NCBI GenBank assembly: GCA_001804125.1
Contig: MHFI01000010.1
Coordinates: 1 to 35,920 of the forward strand
Reading direction: 5' to 3'
DNA: 35,920 nt
Source of the DNA: Omnitrophica bacterium RIFCSPHIGHO2_02_FULL_51_18
Lineage (GTDB): Bacteria > Omnitrophota > Gorgyraeia > 2-02-FULL-51-18
Position 1 is the first letter of the stretch. Every line of letters starts with the position of its first letter. The notes under the pieces were generated by a model. That model did no database searches and was not told where the DNA came from. It saw only the letters and a list, made by a program, of their open reading frames with translations. Made by a program: the position numbers and the translations under genes. Shown here in pieces: positions 8,001-18,454 of the stretch.

Positions 8001-9590
8001 TCACTGCTTTGACAAATAAACCCGGTAATCAATGTCTGGAAAAATATTATCGGTAGATTCTATGCTTTCCAGGGCGCGCGTGTCCACAGAATTTTCCTTA
8101 AGTTGCGACCAAAGCCGCATGAAACGCTCGAGATGCTCCTTCGTGCGTTTGAGCGCATAGGCGCTGTGCGTGCCAGTCTTCAGAATAAACGCCCAGTCGC
8201 TTGATTGTGCCAATAAAAGCTCGCGCGCCATCTGGTTTAAAGCGCGCGCTTCCAGGCCTCCGGCATGGGGCCTCTGATTGGCCAGATCAATCATACGCTC
8301 GGCCGCCTTGTGCAAATGGCGGTAAATCCAGTCGTTGGCGCCGTTCAGCCACACCTCCGCATAACCGTTGTAGCCCCAGCTTGACATGGACGGGACAATC
8401 TTCTGGTTGCACGGATATTTCTCAAGGTATTCGGCCAGACTAATCGCCTTAAAAACATTTTGGTCATAATGGATTTTCCTGAAGAGAAAATCAAACCACA
8501 TCGGCCCCTCAAACCACCAGTGCCCGAAGAGTTCGGCGTCGTAGGGGGCGACAACCAGAGGCGGGCGGTCCATAAATCCTGAAAGATATTCGACCTGTTT
8601 TTCACGGTTAAACATGAAATTTCCCGCGTGTTCGGCCGCCTTCTCCCTGGCCCAATGCGGAGAATAAGGCTCCTTGTGGTCCGTCTTGCCGGTAATCCGA
8701 TAATACTTGATGCCCGTATTGATGCGGGAACCGTCACCGTTCAGATACGGCCGCACATAATCATAATCCAGGTCAAAACCGATGTCGCGGTAAAATTCGC
8801 GGTAGTTGGCGTCGCCGGGATATCCCTCTTCGGCACTCCAGACGCTTTTCGAGGATTCCGGGTCCCGGCCAAAGGCCGCGACGCCTGATTTGCAGTACAC
8901 GGGCGCATAAATGCCGTACTTGGGTCTGGGGCTTCCAAAAAGGACCCCGTGCGTGTCCATAATAAAAAATAGAATTCCATTTTCTTTAAGAATTTCATCC
9001 ACGCCGGGGGTGTAACCGCATTCGGGAAGCCAAATGCCCTTCGGCGCGCGGCCGAGAATCCTTTTGTGCGTCTCTACCCCCACCCGGATCTGCGCACGCA
9101 CCGCCTCTTTATGAATATCCAGGAGCGGCAGAAAACCGTGCGTCGCGGCACAGGTGATAATTTCAAGTTTTCCCATCTCTTGAAACTCCCGGAACGCCCC
9201 GGCAAGATCATTGTGGTAGCGGTCACAGAAAATTTCACGGGCCTCCAGAAAAAGGCGGTGATACATCTCGGCCAGCGGGGAAAAAGCGCTGTCTGGGCGC
9301 GTGCGCTCCATTTCTTTTTGCGAAAGCTCAATCAGGCGGTCGAGGTGTTTGACGTAACGGGACTGGAGCAGAGGGTCCGTGAGCATCGACAAAAGTGTCG
9401 GCGTCAGAGACAACGTCAGGCGAAAATCAACGCCGTCCCGCACCAGAGAATGGAATACCTTGACGAGCGGAATGTAGGTCTCGGTGACCGCTTCGTAAAA
9501 CCACTCTTCTTCTAAAAAACGCTCATGCTCCGGGTGGCGTACATAAGGCAGGTGTGCGTGCAGGACGATCGACAGGTAACCTTTTTCCAT
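8001..9590 (-). CDS. GH57 family 1,4-alpha-glucan branching enzyme-like protein (DUF1957 C-terminal)
   Basis: MEKGYLSIVLHAHLPYVRHPE...LPECGYTPGVDEIL...APYDAELFGHWWFEGPMW. Confidence 0.92.
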   Translation of the reverse strand: MEKGYLSIVLHAHLPYVRHPEHERFLEEEWFYEAVTETYIPLVKVFHSLVRDGVDFRLTLSLTPTLLSMLTDPLLQSRYVKHLDRLIELSQKEMERTRPDSAFSPLAEMYHRLFLEAREIFCDRYHNDLAGAFREFQEMGKLEIITCAATHGFLPLLDIHKEAVRAQIRVGVETHKRILGRAPKGIWLPECGYTPGVDEILKENGILFFIMDTHGVLFGSPRPKYGIYAPVYCKSGVAAFGRDPESSKSVWSAEEGYPGDANYREFYRDIGFDLDYDYVRPYLNGDGSRINTGIKYYRITGKTDHKEPYSPHWAREKAAEHAGNFMFNREKQVEYLSGFMDRPPLVVAPYDAELFGHWWFEGPMWFDFLFRKIHYDQNVFKAISLAEYLEKYPCNQKIVPSMSSWGYNGYAEVWLNGANDWIYRHLHKAAERMIDLANQRPHAGGLEARALNQMARELLLAQSSDWAFILKTGTHSAYALKRTKEHLERFMRLWSQLKENSVDTRALESIESTDNIFPDIDYRVYLSKQ

Positions 9591-9600
9591 GTTTTTCGAA

Positions 9601-10341
9601 TCAGGATTTTTTTCTGGGAGCGGGAAAGCTCTGCGAGGAAACCATGCCTTTCAAATAGCGTTCCAGAACCTCGCGCACGTCCAACGAACTCTTCCGGTCT
9701 GACAAACCCGCCATGCGGCCGAAAAGTTTCCAATAAAGATCATCCGGCATCATCCATTCTTCGTCCAGCACATCGGACAAGCCAAAGCGCGGCGTTTTGA
9801 CCGCATTGGATCGCACCAACGCAAAAAAATGCCCATGCGTCGTTCTGATCCCAATCTCCGCAATCCAATCAGTGTCAGGCCTTCCCACGTCGATATACCA
9901 GTTATTCGTAAAAAAATTAAGCTCAATGTCAAAAGAGGAGTTGGGATGGGAGGGGGACGTGCCGGTAATCTCATAAACCCTGAGAACTGTCTTGTCCTTT
10001 TGAAGGCTTTTTTGCAGGATTTCGCGCAACACTTCCTTTTCGCGTTCCGGCGTCACTTCCCAATAAGCAAACACCCACCAGGGATCGCGCACTAAGAGCA
10101 CCAGCTTATTTTCATGGTAAGAGGAAGGAAACTCAAAACCTGCGCTCCGGGAGCCCTGAAATTCCCCATTTTGCTTCGGGAACGCTGTAAAGGAAGATAT
10201 AAAATCTTTTATCTTATGTTTTTTAAATGACTTACGAGATACCTTCGAGCGTATTTTTCGGAGCGTTTTTTTAACGCGGCGGAAAGAGAGTTTGCGCGGT
10301 TTTTCCGCTTTTTTATGCTTTCTTTTGATACGCTTTCGCAT
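9601..10341 (-). CDS. DUF4912 domain protein
   Basis: NKLVLLVRDPWWVFAYWEVTPE...LRVYEITG...NNWYIDVGRPDTDWIAEIGI. Confidence 0.85.
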   Translation of the reverse strand: MRKRIKRKHKKAEKPRKLSFRRVKKTLRKIRSKVSRKSFKKHKIKDFISSFTAFPKQNGEFQGSRSAGFEFPSSYHENKLVLLVRDPWWVFAYWEVTPEREKEVLREILQKSLQKDKTVLRVYEITGTSPSHPNSSFDIELNFFTNNWYIDVGRPDTDWIAEIGIRTTHGHFFALVRSNAVKTPRFGLSDVLDEEWMMPDDLYWKLFGRMAGLSDRKSSLDVREVLERYLKGMVSSQSFPAPRKKS

Positions 10342-10421
10342 GGCAGCTCCTCAAGGTAAATTATAAGCCAATCGCCAGGCGAAGTAAATAGAAAGCGGTG
10401 CAGACTTGGTGCGGATTTTGG

Positions 10422-11810
10422 TTAGGAAATTTTGGTCACGAGCTTAAGGTCTTCAAAGGAACCGCTGACCTTAAGATCCAGTTGCGAAAATAAATTCTGT
10501 ACGGCGCCCAAATCCCTGTCAAGGACCAGGCAATAAAAGCGCTGTGCCTGTTTTGCGGCCGCGGTCAGCTCCTGAGGTGTATCCAGATACCAACAACCGC
10601 GGTCCAGGTAAAAAGTGACCGCGTTGGTTTCGTGGTAGTTGTAGAGGTATATCCATTGACCCTCCGGAACGCCTGTCCTCACGACCGATGCGATCCCTTT
10701 GATATTGCGGCTGTAATCATGGTCAAAAATATGCGAGTACTGGATGTGAAGCACCATGACACCGATAAAAGCCGCTCGCACAAAATTACCGTGATTTTCA
10801 TCGAAGAGCTTCGCGAGCACATAGCCCACGGTCAGAGAAAGGGCGGGATAAATCGGGAGGATGTACCAGGGCAGTTTCGTCTGCACCCCCGTGATCACCG
10901 CAAAGATAAAAAATATCCACACGGCCAGATACAAGGCGCCGCCGATTCTTTCTTTCGCGGCCTTGAATAAAAAAAACGGGCCCGAAAAAATTCCTATCAA
11001 AACCCACGGATGGTATTTATTGACGAGTGTGCGGATATAGAAATAAAAATTTCCCTTATGGCCGTCGAGCGACGTGAGTGTGCGGCGAAAAAGGTGCTTG
11101 ATCACCACCTCATTCACAAACAAGTGGCCGTGATCAATCATCTCGTACAAATTCCACGGCAGCGCGACACCCGCGGCAAGCATCAGCCCGATCCAATACG
11201 AAGATCTCAGCAGAATCTCAAACTCGCCGGAAAAAGCGCAGTAAAGCCACGTGATGGGAAAAATAAGAAACCCCGTAAAACCTTTGGTCATGATCGCCAA
11301 ACCGGCGCTGATCCCTGAAAAAATAAGATACCGGTTACGCTCATAACCCCGCCAGAAAAAATAAAGCGACAGTGACAAAAAGAACACGAGCGGCGCGTCG
11401 AGCATGCCAAACCGCGCATAACGGATAAATTGGGAGGAAGACAGAAGGACAAGCGCGCCTAAAAAACCCACCCAGCGGTTGAAAAGCTTACCGCCGATAA
11501 GGTAGGTCACGAGGACCGCGCCAATGCCGCAGAGCGCCGAGAAAAAACGCGCGGAGAATTCATGAACGCCGAATAACCGGTAGAAAAACGCGGTGGCCCA
11601 GATACCAAGCGGCGGTTTGTCCGCCCACTGGCTTCCGTTTAGCGTCAGATGCAGCCAATCCCCGGACTGGAATATCTCTTTGGCGACCGACGCGTAAAGC
11701 GCCTCATCCCAACTGGCGAGCGAACCGCTCCCGAGCCGGAACAACAAAAAGAAAGCACTTAGCGCAGTTAAAAAAAGGATGTCCTGCAGGAAAAAATGTT
11801 TAGAAGTCAT
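10422..11810 (-). CDS. Glycosyltransferase family 39 / ArnT-like PMT family membrane protein
   Basis: GSGSLASWDEALYASVAKEIFQSGDWLHLTLNGSQWADKPPLGIWATAFFYRLFGVHEFSARF plus multiple TM segments. Confidence 0.9.
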   Translation of the reverse strand: MTSKHFFLQDILFLTALSAFFLLFRLGSGSLASWDEALYASVAKEIFQSGDWLHLTLNGSQWADKPPLGIWATAFFYRLFGVHEFSARFFSALCGIGAVLVTYLIGGKLFNRWVGFLGALVLLSSSQFIRYARFGMLDAPLVFFLSLSLYFFWRGYERNRYLIFSGISAGLAIMTKGFTGFLIFPITWLYCAFSGEFEILLRSSYWIGLMLAAGVALPWNLYEMIDHGHLFVNEVVIKHLFRRTLTSLDGHKGNFYFYIRTLVNKYHPWVLIGIFSGPFFLFKAAKERIGGALYLAVWIFFIFAVITGVQTKLPWYILPIYPALSLTVGYVLAKLFDENHGNFVRAAFIGVMVLHIQYSHIFDHDYSRNIKGIASVVRTGVPEGQWIYLYNYHETNAVTFYLDRGCWYLDTPQELTAAAKQAQRFYCLVLDRDLGAVQNLFSQLDLKVSGSFEDLKLVTKIS

Positions 11811-11958
11811 CCCTTAACTTCCCTCCTGAAACGAGACGGTTTGTGGCGAGCTTAAGCCGAAGCCGGACGAGGAGTCCATATCCTCTGCGATATGGACGAC
11901 GAATACGGCAAAGGCGTAAGCCGCCAGAAACCGTCGCAGTTACGAGGGAAGTTAAGGG
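11811..11958. repeat. 148-bp palindromic element with perfect 15-bp outer arms abutting the glycosyltransferase start codon
   Basis: CCCTTAACTTCCCTC (11811-11825) / GAGGGAAGTTAAGGG (11944-11958); central TCCATATC-CTCTGC-GATATGGA. Confidence 0.92.
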
Positions 11959-11968
11959 GTGGCTTCTA

Positions 11969-12580
11969 TTAAAAGAGGAAAACACCGACCGCCACCACTG
12001 TCGTGTAGCCGCCCTTTTCCACAATCGCGGACTGCGTAACGTTCGTGGTTTTCACGATCTTGTCGGAAATGCGGTAGATTTCCTCCTTCTCGTCCCAGCT
12101 CTTATCCTCGTCAATATCGATGCCGAGCGTGGAGGCGAGCATCGCGGCCGCCAGATCCTCGGCGGTGTCTCCCGCCTCTTTTTCAGTCTGGCCGAACGCG
12201 TAGTACTCGCTCAGGTAACCGTAGGTATTGGGGTCTGAAGGAATGGCACATCCGATCGATGCGGCGATCAAGCGGTGCGGTTCGTTCGAAGAAAGACGTG
12301 AAGTCACCGCGAACGTAATCATGCCCGGATGAATGAACTTCATGCCTTCGTTTTTGGAGATCAATTCGCAATTCGGGGGAAATATGCTCGACACATGGAC
12401 AATATTGCATTTCTCAACACCGGCGTCGCGCAACGAAATCTCGAACGAACGCAGCTCATGCTTATGAGAGCCGGTGCCTTTTGCAAAAAACATCTTCTTG
12501 GGAACCAAAAGCGGGGTCGCCTGATTCGTGTGATTTTGCGTCTGCGCGACCGCCGGACTACTGACTTGCGCAATTCCCAT
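11969..12580 (-). CDS. Pyruvoyl-dependent arginine decarboxylase
   Basis: CNIVHVSSIFPPNCELI self-cleavage region; PGMITFAVTSRLSSNEPHRLIAASIGCAIP. Confidence 0.92.
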   Translation of the reverse strand: MGIAQVSSPAVAQTQNHTNQATPLLVPKKMFFAKGTGSHKHELRSFEISLRDAGVEKCNIVHVSSIFPPNCELISKNEGMKFIHPGMITFAVTSRLSSNEPHRLIAASIGCAIPSDPNTYGYLSEYYAFGQTEKEAGDTAEDLAAAMLASTLGIDIDEDKSWDEKEEIYRISDKIVKTTNVTQSAIVEKGGYTTVVAVGVFLF

Positions 12581-12640
12581 TAATCGGCTTCCTCCAAAAA
12601 AATTATTCTGCGATTACTATACGTTCCCTCATTTTCAAAG

Positions 12641-14935
12641 TCAAGAACGAACTGGCAAATTTACGTCGAGATGCCTTCCATCCGAAACAATCTCGACGGC
12701 GCCGTCCCGGTCCGTTCTGAAAATTTGGCTGCCGGAAACCTCCGACAAAACATCCAGCGTCATTTGAGAGGGGTGATGAAACGGATTGCGCGCGCCGACG
12801 CTGATTACGCTGACTTTGGGATTCACGCGTTTGACGAAGCGTTCCCCTTCCACTTTAAATTTCGCGCCGTGATGAGGCGCCTTAAGCACCGTCGCGGACA
12901 AATCCGCTTTCTTCTCCAACAACGCGGCCATCGCTTCTTTCCCAATATCGCCGGTCAAAAGAAAACTCGTGCTTCCGTACGTCAGTTTCAAAACAAGCGA
13001 CTCGTTGTTCACATCGCCCCGGCCCAGCCACTCCTCCGCCGGGCCGAGCACCTGAACGGCTACGCCTTTAAATTCACCGAGCGCGCCGCCTTCCCTCAAG
13101 ATCCGGTGTTGCGAACGCTCCTTTTTTATTTTTCCTTTGACTTCATGAAACAGTTCCGTAGGGTACTCTGAACCGGCCTCGCCGAGGCGTTTTATCCGAA
13201 ATTCATCAAAAAGCACCGGCAGGCCGCCGATGTGGTCCTCCTGGGGATGGCTGATAATCATAAAATCGATGCTGCGAACTCCTTTCGATTTTAGAAACGG
13301 CGCGATCACGCGCCGCCCCTTGTCGCCGTCGCCGCCCTTCCCGGCATCGACAAGCATATTCCCGCCCTGCGGAAATTCGAAATAAATCGAATCCCCCTGC
13401 CCGACGTCTAGCACCGTCATGCGGAACGGCCGGTTAAACTGCCGGGACATTTCTTGCAGGCAAAAAACGTTCATAAGAAACAACAGAATCACCGCCGCGC
13501 GCACGGTGCGGTTCTTGATCCTTTTATTCGCCAACAAATAGGAAATGCCGAGAACCAGGCACAGGAAAAACGGCCAACCCAGCTTCCCCACAATGAAATA
13601 AGCGCCCGGGATTTGCTCGATGCCCTTGAGAATCGCGACAAACAGCTTCATTAAACCGCTCATGAGAAACGGGATCCAGCCCAGCGCCGAATGCGTCCAC
13701 GCCGCGCTTAGGAAAAACAAAACGCCCGCCAGAAACAGCAGAAACGAAAGCGGCACCACGGCCAGATTGGATAAAACGGAAAGCGGCGTCACGATGTAAA
13801 AGTTTTGCACCGTGACGGGCAGCGTCACCACCAGGCACACAAAGGACACCCAAAAAATCTCTTTGAGATAAAAAAGAACGCGCTCCTTGAGCGTCTTATG
13901 TTCATGAGGCAAAAGTTCGGCTCTTTTCAGGAACAGCGGCACAAAGCACACGATCCCGAAAACCGCCAAGAATGAAAGCTGGAAACCCACGTCAAAGAGG
14001 GCCTGCGGATTAAAAACTAAAATGACGCAGGCCGCAAGCCCGAGCGAATTAAGAGCGTCTGCTTTCCGGCCCAGGAGCTGGCCCATAAAAAACACCGAGG
14101 CCATGAGGGAGGCCCTCACGACCGGCGCCTGCCAGCCCACGACGGCACAGTAGAGCCAGATCGTGATGAGCGCCATGAGCAGTTTCACGTTTTTTGGAAC
14201 GGGAAACGGATAGAGCAAAAGAAAAAGCGCGGCACACAGGAAACCGATGTTGAATCCGCTCACGGCGAGAATGTGCATCGTACCCGTTTTTATAAAGAGG
14301 TCGGTGAAGTCCTCCTCCAGCTCGCTTCGTTCGCCTAAAAACAGGGCCTTCAGAAACGCCGCCTCATTTTTCTCAAAAGCCCGGGAAAGCCTGTCGGATA
14401 AAAAATGTTTGGCTTCGAGCGCTTTTCCGTAAACAAAATTGGTCTGGCCCCGCCGAAGGAGCTTCGCGTTAAAATGTTTGTCGCCGTAAAAAACGGTTCG
14501 TATGCGTTGGCGGGCCAGATAGACGCTCTGGTCAAAGCCGCCCGGGTTCCTTAGACCGGGCGGGAGCCTCAAATCCCCTCGAATCACAATCTCATCGCCG
14601 TATTTCAAGGGCACAGCCAAGCGCTTCAAATAACACTTCACCCGGCCGCTCACTTTTTTGCCGCCTTTATCTTGTTCGATCCAAGCTTTCTTTGCCTCCA
14701 GCACAAAACCGGTCAGCGGGTCCCCATACCCGGAAATCCGCGTTTCCACCTCGGAGATTATGACGCCTCCCAAAAAAACGGATTTTTCTTTCTCCCGAAC
14801 CTCCCAATAAATATCGTCTTGTGAAATACGGTTAAAGATATCCTGAAATGGCGGCGGGAAAACAGGGCTGGCAAGAATTAAAAAGGAAATGAGGAACGCC
14901 GCGTAAAACAACGGCCGGCGCCTCAGGGCCTGCAT
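12641..14935 (-). CDS. comEC: ComEC/Rec2 family DNA internalization protein
   Basis: AVSGFNIGFL competence domain, DUF4131-like N-terminus, metallo-beta-lactamase-like VLDVGQGDSIYFEFPQGGNMLVDAG...ISHPQEDHIGG. Confidence 0.93.
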   Translation of the reverse strand: MQALRRRPLFYAAFLISFLILASPVFPPPFQDIFNRISQDDIYWEVREKEKSVFLGGVIISEVETRISGYGDPLTGFVLEAKKAWIEQDKGGKKVSGRVKCYLKRLAVPLKYGDEIVIRGDLRLPPGLRNPGGFDQSVYLARQRIRTVFYGDKHFNAKLLRRGQTNFVYGKALEAKHFLSDRLSRAFEKNEAAFLKALFLGERSELEEDFTDLFIKTGTMHILAVSGFNIGFLCAALFLLLYPFPVPKNVKLLMALITIWLYCAVVGWQAPVVRASLMASVFFMGQLLGRKADALNSLGLAACVILVFNPQALFDVGFQLSFLAVFGIVCFVPLFLKRAELLPHEHKTLKERVLFYLKEIFWVSFVCLVVTLPVTVQNFYIVTPLSVLSNLAVVPLSFLLFLAGVLFFLSAAWTHSALGWIPFLMSGLMKLFVAILKGIEQIPGAYFIVGKLGWPFFLCLVLGISYLLANKRIKNRTVRAAVILLFLMNVFCLQEMSRQFNRPFRMTVLDVGQGDSIYFEFPQGGNMLVDAGKGGDGDKGRRVIAPFLKSKGVRSIDFMIISHPQEDHIGGLPVLFDEFRIKRLGEAGSEYPTELFHEVKGKIKKERSQHRILREGGALGEFKGVAVQVLGPAEEWLGRGDVNNESLVLKLTYGSTSFLLTGDIGKEAMAALLEKKADLSATVLKAPHHGAKFKVEGERFVKRVNPKVSVISVGARNPFHHPSQMTLDVLSEVSGSQIFRTDRDGAVEIVSDGRHLDVNLPVRS

Positions 14936-14944
14936 AGAGCGGAA

Positions 14945-17491
14945 TCAAGAAACGGCCAGAGAAAATATTTTCTTTGGGACGTATTTTTTATGGACTATTT
15001 TCTTTCCCTGGACCAAGGCGGCCACTTTCTCGTCCTTCAGCACTTCCGCCTCCACGAGCGCCTGGTCCCAATCCGAACGGACATGGATCCTGGATCTCAC
15101 CTTGCCGTTGATCATCACGGCAATCTCAACCACCTCATCCTCGATAAGCGCCGGGTCATATTCAGGCCATTTTTCATAGGCAAGCGATTGCGGGTGTCCC
15201 AGCATCCGCCACAGCTCTTCGGCCAGATGCGGCGCAAACGGCGACAAGATAAGCGTAAATTTTTCCATCACGGCTTTTTCTTTCACCGTTTCTTTCGATA
15301 GTTCATTTGAAAAAATCATGAGCGCCGAGATTGCGGTGTTGAACTGAAGCGACTCGATGTCCTCCTCCACTTTTTTGATCGTGCGATGCAAAAGCTTCTG
15401 AATAACTTCATTGGGCGTAAGATTCTGAATCGCGGGATCCAATTTTCCTTCGCGGTCCGTATAAAGCCTCCACACTCTCCCCAAAAAACGGTAAACACCC
15501 TCCACGCCTTTCATCGACCATGCCTTCATCTGGGTCAGCGGCCCCATAAACATCTCATAAAGCCGCATCGAGTCGGCGCCGTAATTTTCTATGATGAAAT
15601 CGGGATTGATCACATTGCCGCGCGACTTGGACATCTTCTGGCCGTCTTCGCCCAAGATCATTCCCTGATTCACGAGCTTCGTGAACGGCTCCTTTGTGGA
15701 AACAAGCCCCAGATCATAGAGCACTTTGTGCCAGAACCGCGAGTAAAGAAGGTGCAACACCGCGTGCTCCGCGCCTCCCACGTAAAGATCGACGGGCATC
15801 CAGTATTTTTCCCTCACGCGGTCACAAAATGAGTCCGGATTCTTCGAATCAATATACCGGAGATAGTACCAGCAGGAACCCGCCCATTGAGGCATGGTGT
15901 TTGTTTCGCGTGCGGCCGCGCCGCAGCACTTCGGGCATTTTGTGTTCACCCATTCTTTGGCCTTAGCGAGCGGCGGCTCAGCACTGCCCGTGGGTTTAAA
16001 ATCCTTTATATCGGGCAGGCGAAGCGGCAGGTCGCTCTCCGGCAAAGGCACGATTCCGCAGGAAGCGCAATGAACCACCGGAATCGGCTCGCCCCAATAC
16101 CTTTGTCTGGAAAAAAGCCAGTCGCGAAGCTTATAGTTAACGGTCTTTTTACCCAAACCTTTTTCTGCCAACCATTCCGTGATCTTCTTCTTAGCTTCGG
16201 CTGTACGAAGATTCGAAATAAAACCACTATTCACGTTTATCCCATCACCTGTAAATACGTCATCCTGAGGCGTGTCAGCGCCGAAGACTGCCTGCCGCCT
16301 GCCTGCCGGCAAGGCAGGGACAGGCAGGGATCTTAGCCTAGATTCTTCGTCGCTTCGCTCCTCAGAATGACGCGATAGTTTGGTGACAACCTCCACGATC
16401 TTGAGTCCAAACTTCTTCGCAAATTCATGATCGCGCTCATCATGCGCCGGAACCGCCATGATGGCGCCGGTGCCATAGGTGGCGAGCACATAGTCCGCGA
16501 TCCAAATGGGGATCTTCTCTTTGTTGACCGGATTGACCGCGTACGCTCCCGTGAAAACGCCTGTTTTTTCCTTCGCGAGCTCCGTTCTTTCGAGTTCGCT
16601 TTTTTTAGAGGCTTGACTTTGATAGTTCTCGATCGCTTTTTTTTGTTCGGGAGTCGTGATCTTGGAAACGAGTGGATGTTCTGGAGATAAGACCATATAA
16701 GTCGCGCCGAAAAGTGTGTCCTGCCGGGTAGTGAACACGCGAATCAATTCATTTTTTTGCGGACCCTCTGCGACCTTAAAGTCTACCTGGGCGCCTTCAC
16801 TGCGGCCGATCCAGTTTTTCTGCATTTCCTTGATCGAATCGGGCCAATCCACAAGCGAGAGGTCTTCCAACAGCCGGTCCGCATAGGCCGTAATCTTCAA
16901 AATCCACTGTTTCATCGGCCGCCGCACGACCGGGTGCCCGCCGCGCTCGCTTTTGCCGTCCATCACCTCTTCGTTAGCCAGCACGCAACCGAGCGCCTCG
17001 CACCACCACACCGGCACCTCGGCCACATACGCGAGGCCCCTATTATAAAGCTGAAGAAAAATCCACTGCGTCCATTTCACGTATTCGGGATCGGTCGTGT
17101 CGACTTCACGGTCCCAGTCGTAGCTTAAACCCAATCTTTGAATCTGGCGTCTAAACGTCTCTATGTTTTTTCGGGTGGTAACCGCCGGATGCGTGCCGGT
17201 TTCGATCGCGTATTGCTCGGCCGGAAGCCCGAACGCGTCCCATCCCATCGGATGGAGCACATTGAACCCTCGCATTCTTTTGTAGCGGGAATAAATATCG
17301 GTGGCCGTATAGCCTTCCGGGTGCCCCACATGAAGACCTGAACCCGAAGGATAAGGAAACATGTCGAGGATGTAGAGCTTTTTCCTGCCCCCGGCTTTGT
17401 CGGGTTCCAGGGCCTTGAACATTTTATTTTCGATCCAGTATTTTTGCCACCGGGGCTCTATTTGGGCGAAAGGGTAAATGGGTTCGGGCAT
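14945..17491 (-). CDS. leuS: Leucyl-tRNA synthetase
   Basis: [23 protein letters not shown] (HIGH), [18 protein letters not shown] (KMSKS), editing domain [19 protein letters not shown]. Confidence 0.97.
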   Translation of the reverse strand: MPEPIYPFAQIEPRWQKYWIENKMFKALEPDKAGGRKKLYILDMFPYPSGSGLHVGHPEGYTATDIYSRYKRMRGFNVLHPMGWDAFGLPAEQYAIETGTHPAVTTRKNIETFRRQIQRLGLSYDWDREVDTTDPEYVKWTQWIFLQLYNRGLAYVAEVPVWWCEALGCVLANEEVMDGKSERGGHPVVRRPMKQWILKITAYADRLLEDLSLVDWPDSIKEMQKNWIGRSEGAQVDFKVAEGPQKNELIRVFTTRQDTLFGATYMVLSPEHPLVSKITTPEQKKAIENYQSQASKKSELERTELAKEKTGVFTGAYAVNPVNKEKIPIWIADYVLATYGTGAIMAVPAHDERDHEFAKKFGLKIVEVVTKLSRHSEERSDEESRLRSLPVPALPAGRRQAVFGADTPQDDVFTGDGINVNSGFISNLRTAEAKKKITEWLAEKGLGKKTVNYKLRDWLFSRQRYWGEPIPVVHCASCGIVPLPESDLPLRLPDIKDFKPTGSAEPPLAKAKEWVNTKCPKCCGAAARETNTMPQWAGSCWYYLRYIDSKNPDSFCDRVREKYWMPVDLYVGGAEHAVLHLLYSRFWHKVLYDLGLVSTKEPFTKLVNQGMILGEDGQKMSKSRGNVINPDFIIENYGADSMRLYEMFMGPLTQMKAWSMKGVEGVYRFLGRVWRLYTDREGKLDPAIQNLTPNEVIQKLLHRTIKKVEEDIESLQFNTAISALMIFSNELSKETVKEKAVMEKFTLILSPFAPHLAEELWRMLGHPQSLAYEKWPEYDPALIEDEVVEIAVMINGKVRSRIHVRSDWDQALVEAEVLKDEKVAALVQGKKIVHKKYVPKKIFSLAVS
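16258..16372. repeat. Palindromic repeat inserted in frame inside leuS
   Basis: CGTCATCCTGAGG ... CCTCAGAATGACG ends (12/13 inverted), nested CCTGCC/GGCAGG hairpins; encodes [40 protein letters not shown]. Confidence 0.88.
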
Positions 17492-17584
17492 TGAGTTAGT
17501 GTGTGGGTCATATTATCTTTTTTTAAAATGCAGTTCATTCAAACTTGTCAAACATAACGCTTATATTACCACACGACCTTGAGA

Positions 17585-17621
17585 TTATAAGAGGTAAGTA
17601 ATGAAAACACACCTTATGGAA
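17585..17621 (+). repeat. Duplicate of the higA-like translation initiation region (paired with 18439-18475)
   Basis: TTATAAGAGGTAAGTAATGAAAACACACCTTA vs TTATAAGAGGTAAACAATGAAAACGCATCTTA. Confidence 0.7.
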
Positions 17622-18039
17622 CCGATCAAAAAGAGGATTTTTATCTTCATAGGTGTTGATTGTATTCCGTTCGTCAAAAACCGTCAATTTCTATAAATTT
17701 TTCTCCGGTATACTAAATTCACGAAATCGGTGACTGAGCTCCTACAAAAAATCCCTTACCTCTCAAAATGGCGAGAATCCGCTCATATTTACACGCCTCT
17801 GTCAGCCCCCTATCGCGGAAGTTCCCTCCGCCACCAAAGCATTGGTGGAGCCGCCGCGCTTTTTGACAGAGATTCTGGCCGCCATCTTGCCTAGATATTA
17901 GTCCAATTTCTCTTTACATAAACAGTAAACGAGCTAGAATAACGATCATATTTCCTTTCAAGGGCGGTCGATCCCACCCCTCACTAAGACGCCCAAGTAG
18001 TCCGCAATCCGGACGAAAGAAATAATTCAAAAACTAATC

Positions 18040-18068
18040 TTGAAATTACAAGTATTTACTTGTATACT
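18040..18068 (+). promoter_or_regulatory. Sigma70-type promoter with embedded palindromic operator for higBA-like module
   Basis: TTGAAA-N17-TATACT; TACAAGTA-TT-TACTTGTA (18047-18064) within the spacer and start of -10. Confidence 0.75.
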
Positions 18069-18081
18069 TATAGGTGAGTGA

Positions 18082-18444
18082 ATGACCCATTGCGAAATCG
18101 TTTATTTTAAGATTGATAGGGGCGATGAACCTGTCAGGGAGTTTGTGAATCGCCTCGATACTAGCTCGAAGCGTAAATACTGGCGTAAGATTGATTATCT
18201 AAGAGAGTTTGGGAAAAACCTTTGCGAGCCCCATGCGAAGACATTGGGTAATGGAATCTACGAATTACGCTTTAGAGGGTCAGACGGACATTTTAGAGTC
18301 TTGTATTTTTTCTTTAATAGTGACCATGCGGTTTTGACTAACGCTTTTAAGAAGAAGGCGAATCGAACACCAAAACAGGAGATTGATTTAGCCGTATCGA
18401 GGATGAATGGTTTCTTAGCCTCCCCTGATCAATACGGCTTATAA
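18082..18444 (+). CDS. RelE/HigB-like toxin (phage Gp49-like family)
   Basis: AKTLGNGIYELRFRGSDGHFRVLYFFFNSDHAVLTNAFKKKANRTPKQEIDLA. Confidence 0.88.
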   Translation: MTHCEIVYFKIDRGDEPVREFVNRLDTSSKRKYWRKIDYLREFGKNLCEPHAKTLGNGIYELRFRGSDGHFRVLYFFFNSDHAVLTNAFKKKANRTPKQEIDLAVSRMNGFLASPDQYGL

Positions 18445-18454
18445 GAGGTAAACA

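Noticed and set aside
16258-16372. Intein or extra domain in LeuRS
   Set aside because: Only ~40 aa, no intein motifs, and the DNA is a palindrome with inverted ends.
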